Shown here piece after piece: positions 40,929 through 49,270 of a DNA stretch of 64,000 nt. The stretch is from Oscillospiraceae bacterium (GTDB lineage: Bacteria > Bacillota > Clostridia > Oscillospirales > Acutalibacteraceae), in the NCBI GenBank assembly GCA_009785335.1, contig WQWM01000002.1:62001-126000 (forward strand). The letters run 5' to 3'. The notes beneath the pieces are model-generated. The model ran no database searches. It had not been told where the DNA came from and worked only from the letters and a program-made list of their open reading frames with translations. Each line of letters begins with the position of its first letter. The first letter of the stretch is position 1. Both the position numbers and the translations under genes were made by a program.

Positions 40929-42215
40929 ATGTTTACATCCGATTGTTTGAATATTAACAAAAAAGGGCATCTCACCATCGGTGGGATGGATAGCCTTGAC
41001 TTGGCCGCGCAGCATGGCACGCCTGTGCTGGTGATGGATGAGGCGCAAATTCGCGAGAACTGCCGTGCCTACACAAGTTCCATTGCGCGGTATTATAACG
41101 GCCACGGCATGGCACTGTATGCCAGCAAGGCTTTTAGCTGCAAGGAAATCTGCCGCATTGCCAAGGATGAAGGCCTTGGGCTTGATGTGGTGTCGGCAGG
41201 GGAGCTTTACACCGCATTGCAGGCGGATTTTCCCGTCGAGCACATTTATTTTCATGGCAACAACAAGTCAAAAGCAGAACTGGAAATGGCGCTTGATGCA
41301 GGCGTTGGCTACATAGTCATCGATAATATGCAGGAGATTGCGCTGCTTAACAGCATGGGCAAGCGTGTGCAGGTACTTTTGCGCATTAAGCCGGGGGTAG
41401 AAGCGCACACACATGAGTTCATTCGCACCGGGCAAATTGACTCGAAGTTTGGCTTTGCCCTTGAAACTGGCGAGGCCATGGCTGCTGCACGCGCGGTTGC
41501 ACAAACACAGCATCTTCAGCTGGTGGGCATTCACTGCCACATTGGTTCGCAGATTTTTGATGTGGCCCCCTTTGAACTAGCGGCGGAAATTCTGCTGGGC
41601 TTTTTGGCAAAAGTGAAGGCCGAACTGGGTATTGAGATGAGCCAGCTGAATCTGGGCGGCGGCATTGGCATTAAATATCTGCCCAACGACAACGCGCCGA
41701 GCTACACAGTATATTTCGAGCATGTGGCACGGGTGATTGAACAACAATGCGCAGCACTCGGCTTGCAGAAACCCTTTCTGCTGCTGGAGCCCGGGCGGTC
41801 GATACCAGGGCCGGCGGGCATTACGCTGTATACGGTGGGTAATGTCAAGGAAATCCCCGGTGTGCGTACTTATGTGAGTGTGGACGGTGGCATGGGTGAC
41901 AACCCGCGCTATATGATGTATGGCGCGCAATATACTATGCTCAACGCGGCCAAGGCAGGGGAGTCTGCGACTGAAACATACACCATTGCAGGGCGCTATT
42001 GCGAAAGCGGCGACCTGCTTGCTGAGCATACCCTTGTGCAGCCGTTGCAGCCCGGTGATGTGCTTGCAGTGCTGAGCACGGGGGCGTATAACTATGCCAT
42101 GGCGAGCAATTATAATCGCGTGCCAAAACCGCCTGTTGTGATGGTGCGTGATGGCGAGAGCCGTGTGATCATACGTGGTGAAACAATTGAGGATATGGCG
42201 AGGTTGGATGTGTGA
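40929..42215 (+). CDS. lysA: diaminopimelate decarboxylase
   Basis: 428 residues. Alanine-racemase-like barrel with the PLP lysine in LYASKAFSCKEI, HFHGNN-type substrate loop (IYFHGNNKSKAEL), GIHCHIGSQI, GGGIGIKY and the C-terminal catalytic Cys motif GRYCESGDLL. It makes L-lysine from meso-diaminopimelate, the last step of lysine synthesis. AAGGAG lies upstream of the ATG. No lysine riboswitch is visible in the 30 bases between plsC and lysA, so its expression probably depends on the upstream promoter. Confidence 0.97.
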   Translation: MFTSDCLNINKKGHLTIGGMDSLDLAAQHGTPVLVMDEAQIRENCRAYTSSIARYYNGHGMALYASKAFSCKEICRIAKDEGLGLDVVSAGELYTALQADFPVEHIYFHGNNKSKAELEMALDAGVGYIVIDNMQEIALLNSMGKRVQVLLRIKPGVEAHTHEFIRTGQIDSKFGFALETGEAMAAARAVAQTQHLQLVGIHCHIGSQIFDVAPFELAAEILLGFLAKVKAELGIEMSQLNLGGGIGIKYLPNDNAPSYTVYFEHVARVIEQQCAALGLQKPFLLLEPGRSIPGPAGITLYTVGNVKEIPGVRTYVSVDGGMGDNPRYMMYGAQYTMLNAAKAGESATETYTIAGRYCESGDLLAEHTLVQPLQPGDVLAVLSTGAYNYAMASNYNRVPKPPVVMVRDGESRVIIRGETIEDMARLDV

Positions 42216-42514
42216 TGAAGAAGCACATTTGGTTAAGTGCAGACAGTCCTGCGTCAATTTATTTGGTGCCTGATGTTGTGGCGAAAAATTTGCGCGTTTA
42301 CATCGATGATTTCTACAAGTGGATGGAAACCAGTGCCACTGCTGCAAAACACAGAATGCCTACTGGTTTTGGCGGAATTGGTTTATGCTTTAACGACTGT
42401 GATTTTATTGCTTATTTGAACGACGTTGTTTTTACGGACAGGCCGTGCAAATTGGTTGACCGAGATGGTGACAACGAAAAATATCCGCGTGATATGCCAG
42501 GGTTTAATTTTTAA
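42215..42514 (+). CDS. small protein of unknown function
   Basis: 99 residues; the ATG overlaps the last base of the lysA stop codon, so translation is coupled. It is acidic, with no signal or membrane segment (YLVPDVVAKNLRVYIDDFYK, MPTGFGGIGLCFNDCDFIAY). It resembles small immunity-like or DUF proteins of Clostridia in size, but I recognise no family. Its ribosome site would lie inside lysA. The lower GC content than lysA hints at a different origin. Confidence 0.6.
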   Translation: MKKHIWLSADSPASIYLVPDVVAKNLRVYIDDFYKWMETSATAAKHRMPTGFGGIGLCFNDCDFIAYLNDVVFTDRPCKLVDRDGDNEKYPRDMPGFNF

Positions 42515-42557
42515 GAGCGTTTTTCTACAAAATAAATCATAACGGAGGATACCCCCT

Positions 42558-42926
42558 ATGCAATTCAAATTCGTACACAACAACATCAACGTGCGTGACC
42601 TAGACAAGAGCTTGGCGTTTTATGCCGAAGCGCTCGGTCTTGCGCCGGTGCGTGAAAAAACAGCCGCCGATGGCAGCTTTAAGCTCGTTTATCTGGGTGA
42701 TGGCACCGGTGGGCATCTGCTGGAGCTGACCTGGCTGCGCGACTGGGAGCGGGCGTATAATCTGGGCGACAACGAATTTCATCTTGCGTTTGAGACCGAG
42801 GATTTCGCCGCTGCCCTTGAAAAACACAAGGCCATGGGCGTGGTTTGCTACGAAAACCCGGGCATGGGTATCTATTTCATTGCGGACCCGGATGGCTATT
42901 GGCTGGAAGTGCTGCCGAAGAAGTGA
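42558..42926 (+). CDS. glyoxalase I-like VOC-family protein
   Basis: 122 residues, one vicinal-oxygen-chelate fold. Two beta-alpha-beta-beta-beta modules carry the metal ligands expected of glyoxalase I: His in KFVHNNINVRDLDKS, Glu in HLLELTWLRDW, His in NEFHLAFETED and Glu in YWLEVLP. It probably isomerises the methylglyoxal–thiol adduct, as lactoylglutathione lyase does, although the thiol in Clostridia need not be glutathione. AACGGAGGAT precedes the ATG. Confidence 0.88.
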   Translation: MQFKFVHNNINVRDLDKSLAFYAEALGLAPVREKTAADGSFKLVYLGDGTGGHLLELTWLRDWERAYNLGDNEFHLAFETEDFAAALEKHKAMGVVCYENPGMGIYFIADPDGYWLEVLPKK

Positions 42927-42957
42927 TGCAACTGGAGCCAAAAAGGAGGTAGGTCAT

Positions 42958-43758
42958 ATGATCTATATGTTCAGACGCACTAAATTTATGTATTTGGGGT
43001 TGGCGTTATTAGCTGCTCTTGTGTTAATAACGCTTGTCTTAGCGATTGAAGCGGTACATCCTTTGCTGGCATTTTTTGTTTGGATAGTTTTGAGTCTTGT
43101 TTCCGCAGCCATTGCAGGGAGATATGCGGGAAAGCTTCACAATGAAATTGTTGATATATTATCGCAGAAATGTGCCCCGCATGGTTATATTGAAAAATAT
43201 GAGGAAATCCTAACCAGAAAAATTGGAAATATAAGAACTAATGTGTTGTTGGGTGTAAGCACGGGCTATTTTGCAAGCGGAGAAATCCAAAAAGCAAAGC
43301 ATGCTTTAGATAGTATTCAGAATTTTTCAAATAACAGTGCAGGGATTATAAATCAAGTAACTTACTATAACAATTTATGCTCGTATTATTTAAATACTGA
43401 CGATATTGCAAATGCAGAAATCATGCATAGCAATATGCTTGAGGTGCTGAAAAGCGAAAAATTTCCGAAGCAACAGTATGATGGGAGCTATAATTTTTAC
43501 ACAGAGAAGCAATTTTTAATTAATATTGCAAAAGGAGATTATGCCGGTGCTGAAGAATGGTTTTTAATCCAATTCAATCGAGAAAAAAGCTTGTTCGGCA
43601 AAGTTGTTTCTCAGTATCGTCTCGGCCAAATCTATTTGCATGGTGAACGTTATGAAGAAGCAGAGAAAGCGTTTAATTATGTGATAGATAACGGAAACAC
43701 AACCTATTATGTTGTGAAATCTCGTGAGTTTTTGAAACAGTGCAATGAAGAAGTTTAA
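42958..43758 (+). CDS. membrane-anchored tetratricopeptide-like protein of unknown function
   Basis: 266 residues from the ATG at 42958, with a full AAGGAGGT eight bases upstream. Two transmembrane helices near the N-terminus (YLGLALLAALVLITLVLAI and LLAFFVWIVLSLVSAAIAG) are followed by a cytoplasmic helical domain with TPR-like pairs (GYFASGEIQKAKHALDSIQN, YLNTDDIANAEIMHSNMLEV, GDYAGAEEWFL, GERYEEAEKAFNYVID). Proteins like this are common in Clostridia next to unrelated genes and have no assigned role. It is distinctly AT-richer than its neighbours, which suggests a separate history. Confidence 0.78.
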   Translation: MIYMFRRTKFMYLGLALLAALVLITLVLAIEAVHPLLAFFVWIVLSLVSAAIAGRYAGKLHNEIVDILSQKCAPHGYIEKYEEILTRKIGNIRTNVLLGVSTGYFASGEIQKAKHALDSIQNFSNNSAGIINQVTYYNNLCSYYLNTDDIANAEIMHSNMLEVLKSEKFPKQQYDGSYNFYTEKQFLINIAKGDYAGAEEWFLIQFNREKSLFGKVVSQYRLGQIYLHGERYEEAEKAFNYVIDNGNTTYYVVKSREFLKQCNEEV

Positions 43759-43822
43759 CCGACAGTGAGGGAATCTCTGCCTGTGCGCGACAAAAGGGTA
43801 AACATACTCGGAGGATTTTGCG

Positions 43823-44722
43823 ATGAAAAAGATTGCTCGGTTGTTGGCGATGATATTGGCATTGGTGATGCTGGTGGGGTGCGCAAGCTTGCTGCCGCAC
43901 ACGCGTGTAATTGAAGCTCCCGCCTCGCCCACACGCGGCGAAACCAACGCGACTGGCCCCTTTGCGATTCACGCGGGGGGCGGCAACGGCTTTGATTTTA
44001 GCTTTACGCTGCGCAACGACAGCGATGAGATTTTCTTCTACAGCGATGCCTATCGGCTCTATGTTTATGCCGACACGTGGCTGTTACATCACGAGCACAC
44101 CGGCATAGGCGCGGAGTATTATCTGCGGCCCGGTTTGGCGCGCAACATTTTTGTGCCATGGCATGGGCGCGGCGGTGGGCAGCAGATTGAGCCGGGGAAT
44201 TATCGGTTGGTGTTTGAAACCATCGAAATTGAGTTTGAGCAACTGCACTGGAGTGACGAAGCTGGTTTGACCGTGCAGTGGGCGGCCCAGCGTCAGGATC
44301 GCATTGACTTCATCACCTCGGGGCAGCCTGCGTCGGGTGCTGCGGTGAGCAATATTTCCGCCATGTCCACGGGCATGGAATTCACGCTGCGCAATGACTC
44401 ACCCACAGGTTTTTTCTATGGTTATGGCTATGACATGGCGCGCTATGAAGATGGCCGCTGGGTGGCTGTGCCGATTGTGGGCGAGCCAGTTTGGCGTTCG
44501 CTGGGCTTTACGTTGCAGGTGGGTGAAACGCGGGATTATACAGAAAACTGGACGCACTTGTTTGGCGAATTGCCAGCGGGGCGTTATATGTTCATTCGTG
44601 AGATGTCGCTGACGGATGAATCGTTTGTGGAAACGCGCAACGATGGCATGGAGCAATGGAGCGACATTCACCACCGCTATCCCACGCAAGTGTATTTGAT
44701 GATTGAGTTTGAGCTGGAATAA
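43823..44722 (+). CDS. lipoprotein with two Ig-like (Big-type) domains
   Basis: 299 residues. The signal peptide MKKIARLLAMILALVMLVGC ends in the lipobox LVGC (Cys20). Two homologous beta-sandwich domains follow, each containing a FTLRNDS motif (about residues 73 and 191), a GxFYGYxYxxARYEDGRW-like strand pair and a W-rich third strand; in other Clostridia this fold is annotated as an immunoglobulin-like domain of surface lipoproteins. It should sit on the outer face of the membrane. GGAGG precedes the ATG and a strong terminator follows, so it is a single-gene unit. Confidence 0.82.
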   Translation: MKKIARLLAMILALVMLVGCASLLPHTRVIEAPASPTRGETNATGPFAIHAGGGNGFDFSFTLRNDSDEIFFYSDAYRLYVYADTWLLHHEHTGIGAEYYLRPGLARNIFVPWHGRGGGQQIEPGNYRLVFETIEIEFEQLHWSDEAGLTVQWAAQRQDRIDFITSGQPASGAAVSNISAMSTGMEFTLRNDSPTGFFYGYGYDMARYEDGRWVAVPIVGEPVWRSLGFTLQVGETRDYTENWTHLFGELPAGRYMFIREMSLTDESFVETRNDGMEQWSDIHHRYPTQVYLMIEFELE

Positions 44723-44732
44723 TATAGAAAGA

Positions 44733-44761
44733 CAGCACCCGATTGGGGTGCTGTTTGTTTT
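44733..44761 (+). terminator. rho-independent terminator after the lipoprotein gene
   Basis: Perfect 8-bp stem CAGCACCC / GGGTGCTG around a short loop, followed by TTTGTTTTG. Confidence 0.88.
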
Positions 44762-44780
44762 GATGCGTACACGACCTCGC

Positions 44781-44885
44781 GTGTAGGGGCACGGCGTATG
44801 CCGTCATGACCGAAGGGAAGCGTTAGCCGCCCATGGATTTTGATGGCGGAATAAAGAAAATCGGGCGGCAGGTTGCCGCCCCGAC
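44781..44885 (+). repeat. TGTAGGGG hairpin-family element, about 105 bp
   Basis: Starts GTGTAGGGGCACGG and ends GCCGCCCCGAC, with internal hairpins (GGGCGGCA...TTGCCGCCC). It is a degenerate relative of the element at 45068–45143. It lies in the 430-bp gene-free spacer. Confidence 0.65.
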
Positions 44886-44916
44886 ATGTCGCTCCGCGAA
44901 CCTTCTTCAGTCACCC

Positions 44917-44960
44917 GAGGTGACAGCTCCTTCCCCAGGAAGGAGCTTGGGGGACTAAGC
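44917..44960 (+). repeat. AGCTCCTTCC...GGAAGGAGCT hairpin repeat
   Basis: AGCTCCTTCC CCA GGAAGGAGCT stem preceded by CACCCGAGGTGAC. A relative occurs at 51973–52018. The rest of the spacer up to 45067 has further GGAGCTCCC-type pieces and no gene. Confidence 0.65.
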
Positions 44961-45067
44961 GATTAACGACAGCGGAGCTTTCGGCTGCAAGCCCCAGCTC
45001 CTCTCCTTTGGAGGGAGCTCCCGCCGCAGCGGGTGAGGGAGGGAGAGGGGCATGGCAAACGCTGTAA

Positions 45068-45143
45068 GTAGGGGCGGCTATTAACCGCCCGTTATTTTTT
45101 ATGGCGGGCAAAATAAAATTGGGCGGCAGATTGCCGCCCCTAC
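45068..45143. repeat. MITE-like 76-bp element with perfect 11-bp terminal inverted repeats
   Basis: Begins GTAGGGGCGGC and ends GCCGCCCCTAC, exact complements. Inside are two smaller hairpins. It has no coding capacity. Single-arm versions of the same family are found inside the genes at 25106, 36191 and 63368. Confidence 0.8.
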
Positions 45144-45155
45144 ACGCGCAGGTGG

Positions 45156-46415
45156 CTATACCTCAAACGCCGCAAATTCATCTTCCAAGCTGTCGTTTTG
45201 GTCAGTTTGTGCAAATGTGAAGCCACCAGCGGCCAGAATATCGCCCACGCGTGCGCCGGGGCTTTGGTAAGTGAGGTTGAGCAGCTCAATGAAGTCACGG
45301 ATAATCTCACGCGGGGTGATGTGCTGCGCGGCACCCATGCGATCGAACTCGATCTTGAGGAATTGTGCGATTTCCTCGGGAGTGGTGGTGGCGGGATAGT
45401 CGTAAAGCTGCGCATGCAGTGCGGCAAGTTTTTCGCACAACACAAGCAGTTCTTCATCGCGCAGTGACGCAAGGCGAATGACTGGGGCGAGTAAATCACG
45501 CACGCCGGTGCTGGCAAAACGACCCTCCGCCAGCCGCGAGCGCAGGGCATCGTAGCTGAACAGACCTTTGTCGCTGTCCTCCAAGGCTTGTGGAGTGACG
45601 CCCATGATGAAGCCGATGTGCTGTGCCTTGCCCTGCAAGGTGTCGTTATACATGCTGAGCAGTTTTTCGTAGTTATATTGCCGCGTGGCACGGTGGGGGA
45701 TGCGATATAGGTTGACCAGTTCGTCGATCATCACCAACATGCCAGCATAACCCGCCTGCACAGCAAAGCCCGCCAGCAGCTTGAGGAAGTCATACCAGTT
45801 GTCGTCATTGACGATGAGGTTGATGCCGATGGCCTGTTTGGCGGCGGTTTTGGTGGTATATTCTCCGCGCAGCCAGCGCAGCACGCGAGCTTTGGTGTCG
45901 TCGTCACCCTCATGAAACGCTTTCCAATATTTTTGCAGTGCCACGCTAAAATCAAAACCGTGCACTTGCTCTTGCATGGCCTGCAGCGTGGCGGGTAGTT
46001 GCTCTTTTTGCACTGCCGCCGCCCAACGATCCAGCAGCAATTGCAGTGCGCTGCCGTCGGGCTTGGTGCGTGTGCTGAGGTTGCGCACCAGCTCTTGATA
46101 GGTGGCTGCGCCTTGCCCGCGGCTGCCGCAAAAACGACGTTGCGGAGTGAGGTCGCAATCCAGCACGATGAAGCCTTTCTCCATCACATGGTTGCGCATG
46201 GTTTGCAGCAAAAAGCTCTTGCCTGCGCCATATTTGCCCACCAAAAAACGAAAGGCCGCGCCGCCCTCGGCAATTTGCTGCACGTCACGCAGCAGCGCAT
46301 GAATTTCCGCTTGCCGTCCCACAGTGATGTATTCCAATCCAACGCGCGGCACAACGCCGCCGCCCAGCGAACTGAGCACCGCAGCGGCGATTCTGGTGGG
46401 GGCTTTGCGGGTCAT
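45156..46415 (-). CDS. BREX/TerB-associated P-loop ATPase (DUF2791-like)
   Basis: 419 residues from the ATG at 46415, which overlaps the stop of the upstream gene (ATGA) and has AGAAGG upstream. The ATP-binding core shows VGRQAEIHALLRDV, Walker A FLVGKYGAGKSFLLQ, a Walker B-like LVMIDELVNLYRIPH and a sensor stretch (IGFIMGVTPQALED). This is the arrangement of DUF2791-type ATPases, found both in BREX-related loci and next to TerB_N/TerB_C proteins and a helicase. It presumably acts with the product of the upstream gene on nucleic acids or a membrane stress response; its partner helicase is not visible here. Confidence 0.82.
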   Translation of the reverse strand: MTRKAPTRIAAAVLSSLGGGVVPRVGLEYITVGRQAEIHALLRDVQQIAEGGAAFRFLVGKYGAGKSFLLQTMRNHVMEKGFIVLDCDLTPQRRFCGSRGQGAATYQELVRNLSTRTKPDGSALQLLLDRWAAAVQKEQLPATLQAMQEQVHGFDFSVALQKYWKAFHEGDDDTKARVLRWLRGEYTTKTAAKQAIGINLIVNDDNWYDFLKLLAGFAVQAGYAGMLVMIDELVNLYRIPHRATRQYNYEKLLSMYNDTLQGKAQHIGFIMGVTPQALEDSDKGLFSYDALRSRLAEGRFASTGVRDLLAPVIRLASLRDEELLVLCEKLAALHAQLYDYPATTTPEEIAQFLKIEFDRMGAAQHITPREIIRDFIELLNLTYQSPGARVGDILAAGGFTFAQTDQNDSLEDEFAAFEV

Positions 46416-47425
46416 AATGTGCCTTCTTTCCATGCGTCGATGTATTCTTGAATAATTTGCCCATGCTCAATCAAATTATCGCCAATGATCTGCCAGGCGA
46501 TTTCATTGATGGCGTCGATGTCTAGTTCGCTGGCGCTGTTGCCCGCTAATAGGGCGTTGACGGTGGCAACTTGCGCGGGGGATAGGGTGGTGTGAAGGGC
46601 ACTTCCCTTGTCGCCTATGCTGACATCCCCCTCAATGAGGGGGGATGCCGCGTTAGCGGCAGGAGGAAGTTCATCCACCAGCAGCAATTCTGTCATTTCA
46701 TCGGCTTGGCTGCGGATATCATCCAGCTGGCTGAAGTTGATTTCCACGGGCTTGCGCGGCTCGGGCGCAGGCGGGGCAGGGGGCAGAACCGGCAGTGGTT
46801 TAACGCGCTCGGGCAGTTGTGCGGCAACGCCGCGTGCACGCAGCAAATTAATCAGTCGCCGTGCAATGCTGCGGTCGTGCGGGCCGTAAAGTTGCAAAAA
46901 GTCGCGTAGGCTTTCAATATCTTGCTGCATATGCAGGTGTGTGATGTGCAACAGTGCAAGCTCGAATGGTACACGGTGCACGTTGCCTGCTTGCAGTTGC
47001 GCTTGCCAGGCGAGATATGCCCGCAATTGCGGCAGCGCGCAGGAGCAAAACGGCTGCTGTTGTTGCAGCTTGCGCAGGCTGAGGTAAGGCTCTTGTTGCA
47101 GCTGTTGTGCAACTTCTTGCGCAAGGGGAGACTGCGTGTGGCCTTGCAGCACTTGTGTGATGATGTCACGCGTGCGTGGGTCGTGCGCGAAATCGCGTGC
47201 TTGCGGCGAGTGCGTGAGCCATTTTTCACCGTGCTGATGAATGTCACGCGGGGGGACGGTGCCGACGAGCTCGCACTGTGCACACTGCACCGCGTGCGCC
47301 AGCCAGCCCGCCGCGTGAATGCTTTGGTGCGAATTGGATGGCTCGAAGATGCTGGCAGGCAGGTTATGCCAGGCCAACAAGGGCGCGAGGTTTTGCTCAA
47401 GGGTTGAGCGCAAGTCGCCATTCAT
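46412..47425 (-). CDS. TerB_N/TerB_C domain protein
   Basis: 337 residues; the ATG at 47425 has AGAGGTG upstream. The middle part (about 140–165: CALPQLRAYLAWQAQLQAG, VHRVPFELALLHITHLHM) fits the TerB_N domain, and the C-terminal LDIDAINEIAWQIIGDNLIE fits TerB_C. A Pro/Ala-rich linker (PPAPPAPEPRKP) separates them. Proteins with these domains are linked to tellurite resistance and to phage-defence or stress loci together with a DUF2791 ATPase and a DEAD/DEAH helicase. Here the ATPase follows directly with a 4-base overlap. The N-terminal domain is more diverged than usual. Confidence 0.72.
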   Translation of the reverse strand: MNGDLRSTLEQNLAPLLAWHNLPASIFEPSNSHQSIHAAGWLAHAVQCAQCELVGTVPPRDIHQHGEKWLTHSPQARDFAHDPRTRDIITQVLQGHTQSPLAQEVAQQLQQEPYLSLRKLQQQQPFCSCALPQLRAYLAWQAQLQAGNVHRVPFELALLHITHLHMQQDIESLRDFLQLYGPHDRSIARRLINLLRARGVAAQLPERVKPLPVLPPAPPAPEPRKPVEINFSQLDDIRSQADEMTELLLVDELPPAANAASPLIEGDVSIGDKGSALHTTLSPAQVATVNALLAGNSASELDIDAINEIAWQIIGDNLIEHGQIIQEYIDAWKEGTL

Positions 47426-47446
47426 ATGATGCACCTCTTGTGGAAA

Positions 47447-47472
47447 ATGCGTAATTTGTAATTGGTAATGCG
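47447..47472 (+). repeat. short AT-rich repeat upstream of the TerB gene
   Basis: AAATGCGTAATTTGTAATTG and then GTAATGCG; same family as the copies in mutS, mutL and the flavoprotein gene. Confidence 0.65.
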
Positions 47473-47486
47473 CGAGCCTTTAGTAA

Positions 47487-47640
47487 ACCCCCACCTGCAC
47501 GCCTGCGACGTGCTTTCCTCCCCCAATGACCCACCCCACAAATGCAAGCATTTGCGGGGACCCCGAGGGGGGAGGCCTTGGCAACACCTGCTCATTTTCA
47601 TAAGAATCCACCGCGAAGTTGGGAGCTTTTTTGCTCCGCA
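47487..47640 (+). repeat. composite intergenic repeat of about 130 bp, copy 1
   Basis: The stretch with CTTTCCTCCCCCAATGACCC, a CAAATGCAAGCATTTG hairpin framed by CCCC/GGGG, and GGAGGCCTTGGCAACACC is nearly identical to 57818–57955. It then continues into a diverged family A piece (CCACCGCGAAGTTGGGAGC). With the A copy at 47714 it fills the 350-bp spacer, which has no gene. Confidence 0.8.
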
Positions 47641-47713
47641 CCCCCTGTCGCTGCGGCGACATCCCCCTCTAAAGAGTGGGACTGGGGCTTGCTGCTTATA
47701 CTTGCATAAATAG

Positions 47714-47763
47714 TCCACCGCGAAGCGGCTAAAGTTTTTTGGTTCTTTTTTTCAAAAAAGAAC
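47714..47763 (+). repeat. palindromic repeat family A, copy 4
   Basis: CCACCGCGAAGCGGCTAAAG, T6, GG, arms GTTCTTTTTT / AAAAAAGAAC around TC (47742–47763). It lies at the 3' end of the minus-strand metallo-hydrolase gene, 13 bases from its stop. Confidence 0.85.
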
Positions 47764-47776
47764 AGGCACTCCCGCG

Positions 47777-48409
47777 CTAAGCTTTCACCCAGGCGTTGTG
47801 CAGGCGCTCGTGGTTGAGGGTGCTAGCGGGGCCGTGGCCGGGCAGCACGACGCAGTCGCCATTAATGGCAGCATAAAGCCCGCGGATGGTTGCTTGCAGG
47901 GTATCCCAGCAGCCGCCGGGCAAGTCTGCGCGACCGACTTCTTCGCGGAAGAGGGTGTCGCCAGTGTACAATAACTTGTCAGCAGCGCTGAAATAGCACA
48001 TCCCACCCGGCGTGTGCCCAGGGGTGGCAAACACGCGAAGCACGCTTTCGCCCAGCTTGATTTCCTCGCCGCCGTGCAGTTGAATATCGGGTTCGGTTGG
48101 GGTTTGCAGGCGGGGCACACCAGCGATGGTGTCCAGTTCGCCGCGCAGGTAGCCTGCGTCTGCTGCACCGATGGCAACTTGTGCGACGGGGTAGGCTGCT
48201 TTTGCGGTAGCAACGCCCTGAATGTGATCAAAATGCCCATGTGTGAGCAGAATAAAATGCAGGTCGCCACCTGCTGCATCAATGGCTTGGCGCAGGCTTT
48301 TGGTGAAGCCGCCGCAATCAATGAGTGCGAGCGCGCCGGTGGCATTATCTTTCACAACATAGCTATTGCTTTCGAGCATGCCAACGGGGATAACGGTGTA
48401 ATTGAGCAT
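47777..48409 (-). CDS. MBL-fold metallo-hydrolase (glyoxalase II-like)
   Basis: 210 residues. The metal site THGHFDHIQG (about residues 57–66) is followed by His in TPGHTPGGMCYF, Asp in LYTGDTLF and His in VVLPGHGPAST, the full set for a binuclear beta-lactamase-fold hydrolase. It is of the short cytoplasmic glyoxalase-II-like type common in Clostridia, likely acting on thioesters; the true substrate is unknown. A GGAGGTGC site precedes the ATG at 48409. It is transcribed with dtd upstream, separated by 136 bases that include a family A repeat. Confidence 0.92.
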   Translation of the reverse strand: MLNYTVIPVGMLESNSYVVKDNATGALALIDCGGFTKSLRQAIDAAGGDLHFILLTHGHFDHIQGVATAKAAYPVAQVAIGAADAGYLRGELDTIAGVPRLQTPTEPDIQLHGGEEIKLGESVLRVFATPGHTPGGMCYFSAADKLLYTGDTLFREEVGRADLPGGCWDTLQATIRGLYAAINGDCVVLPGHGPASTLNHERLHNAWVKA

Positions 48410-48490
48410 AGTGCACCTCCATTTTATTGCTCCGCGAGCCTTCCTCTACTTTTGCCACGCGAAGGCTTGCTTTTTCAACTACATAAATAG

Positions 48491-48545
48491 TTCAACGCGA
48501 AGCGGCTAAAGTTCTTTTGGTTACTTTTCTTTCAAGAAAAGTAAC
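48491..48545 (+). repeat. palindromic repeat family A, copy 5
   Basis: TCAACGCGAAGCGGCTAAAG then TTCTTTTG and a palindrome with 12-bp arms GTTACTTTTCTT / AAGAAAAGTAAC around TC (48520–48545). Four stem positions differ from copy 2 and each is matched on the other arm. It touches the stop codon of dtd. Confidence 0.85.
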
Positions 48546-48998
48546 TCACGCCCAAATATCAGTGTCCATAATGATGGTGACGGGGCCGTCGTTGAGCAAT
48601 TTCACGTGCATGTGTGCGCCGAATTCGCCGGTTTGCACGTTGGTCACGCCTTCTTTTTTCAGGCAGTTGCAAAAATAATCGACCAAGTCTTGCGCCACGG
48701 CAGGTGGTGCGGCAGAGGTAAACGCCGGGCGGTTGCCCTTGCGGATATCCGCACACAGGGTGAACTGCGACACAACCAGCACATTGCCGCTGATGTCGAG
48801 CACAGATAGATTCATTTTGCCCGCGTTGTCGGTAAACACGCGCAGTTTGGCGATTTTAGCTGCAAGCAGTTCGGCTTGGGCAGGGGTGTCGCCTTGGGCT
48901 GCGCCCAGCAAAACCAGCAGGCCGCCTGTGATTTCGCCAACGGTTTGATTTTCTACGGTGACGCTGGCGTGGGATACACGCTGTACGACTGCTTTCAT
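48546..48998 (-). CDS. dtd: D-aminoacyl-tRNA deacylase
   Basis: 150 residues from the ATG at 48998 (GGAGG upstream). The opening [15 protein letters not shown], the catalytic [15 protein letters not shown] and the C-terminal LLNDGPVTI (Gly-Pro cis motif region) are hallmarks of Dtd, which removes D-amino acids mischarged to tRNA. Full length for the family. The start overlaps the stop of the DUF1294 gene (ATGA), so the two are translationally coupled. Confidence 0.95.
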   Translation of the reverse strand: MKAVVQRVSHASVTVENQTVGEITGGLLVLLGAAQGDTPAQAELLAAKIAKLRVFTDNAGKMNLSVLDISGNVLVVSQFTLCADIRKGNRPAFTSAAPPAVAQDLVDYFCNCLKKEGVTNVQTGEFGAHMHVKLLNDGPVTIIMDTDIWA

Positions 48999-49264
48999 GG
49001 CAACAACCTCCATAGCATAAACGCAATAGCAGCTTGCACCAGAATAATCGCAGGGATGCCCACCATGAACTTGGCGTGACGGGTTTTGTGGCGAATGATA
49101 CACATGGTGATGAGCATAGCAACGCTGCCGCCCAGTGCGGCAATCAGCAGAAGAGTGCGTTCGGGCACGCGGCGTTTGTTGCGGCGTGCGGCGCGTTTGT
49201 CATGCATGGTGATGACCACGGCGACGAGACTAATGGTGGCCAAATAAATAAGTAAATAAATCAT
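48995..49264 (-). CDS. DUF1294 membrane protein
   Basis: 89 residues. The fold is two or three membrane helices ([54 protein letters not shown]) around the conserved [18 protein letters not shown] loop, which is the signature of DUF1294. Function unknown. It starts from a very strong promoter (TTGACA–17–TATAAT) that shares its -35 box palindrome with the divergent gene to the right. The promoter is seven bases from the ATG; GGA is the only ribosome-site-like sequence, so the leader is extremely short. Confidence 0.85.
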   Translation of the reverse strand: MIYLLIYLATISLVAVVITMHDKRAARRNKRRVPERTLLLIAALGGSVAMLITMCIIRHKTRHAKFMVGIPAIILVQAAIAFMLWRLLP

Positions 49265-49270
49265 CCTTTT

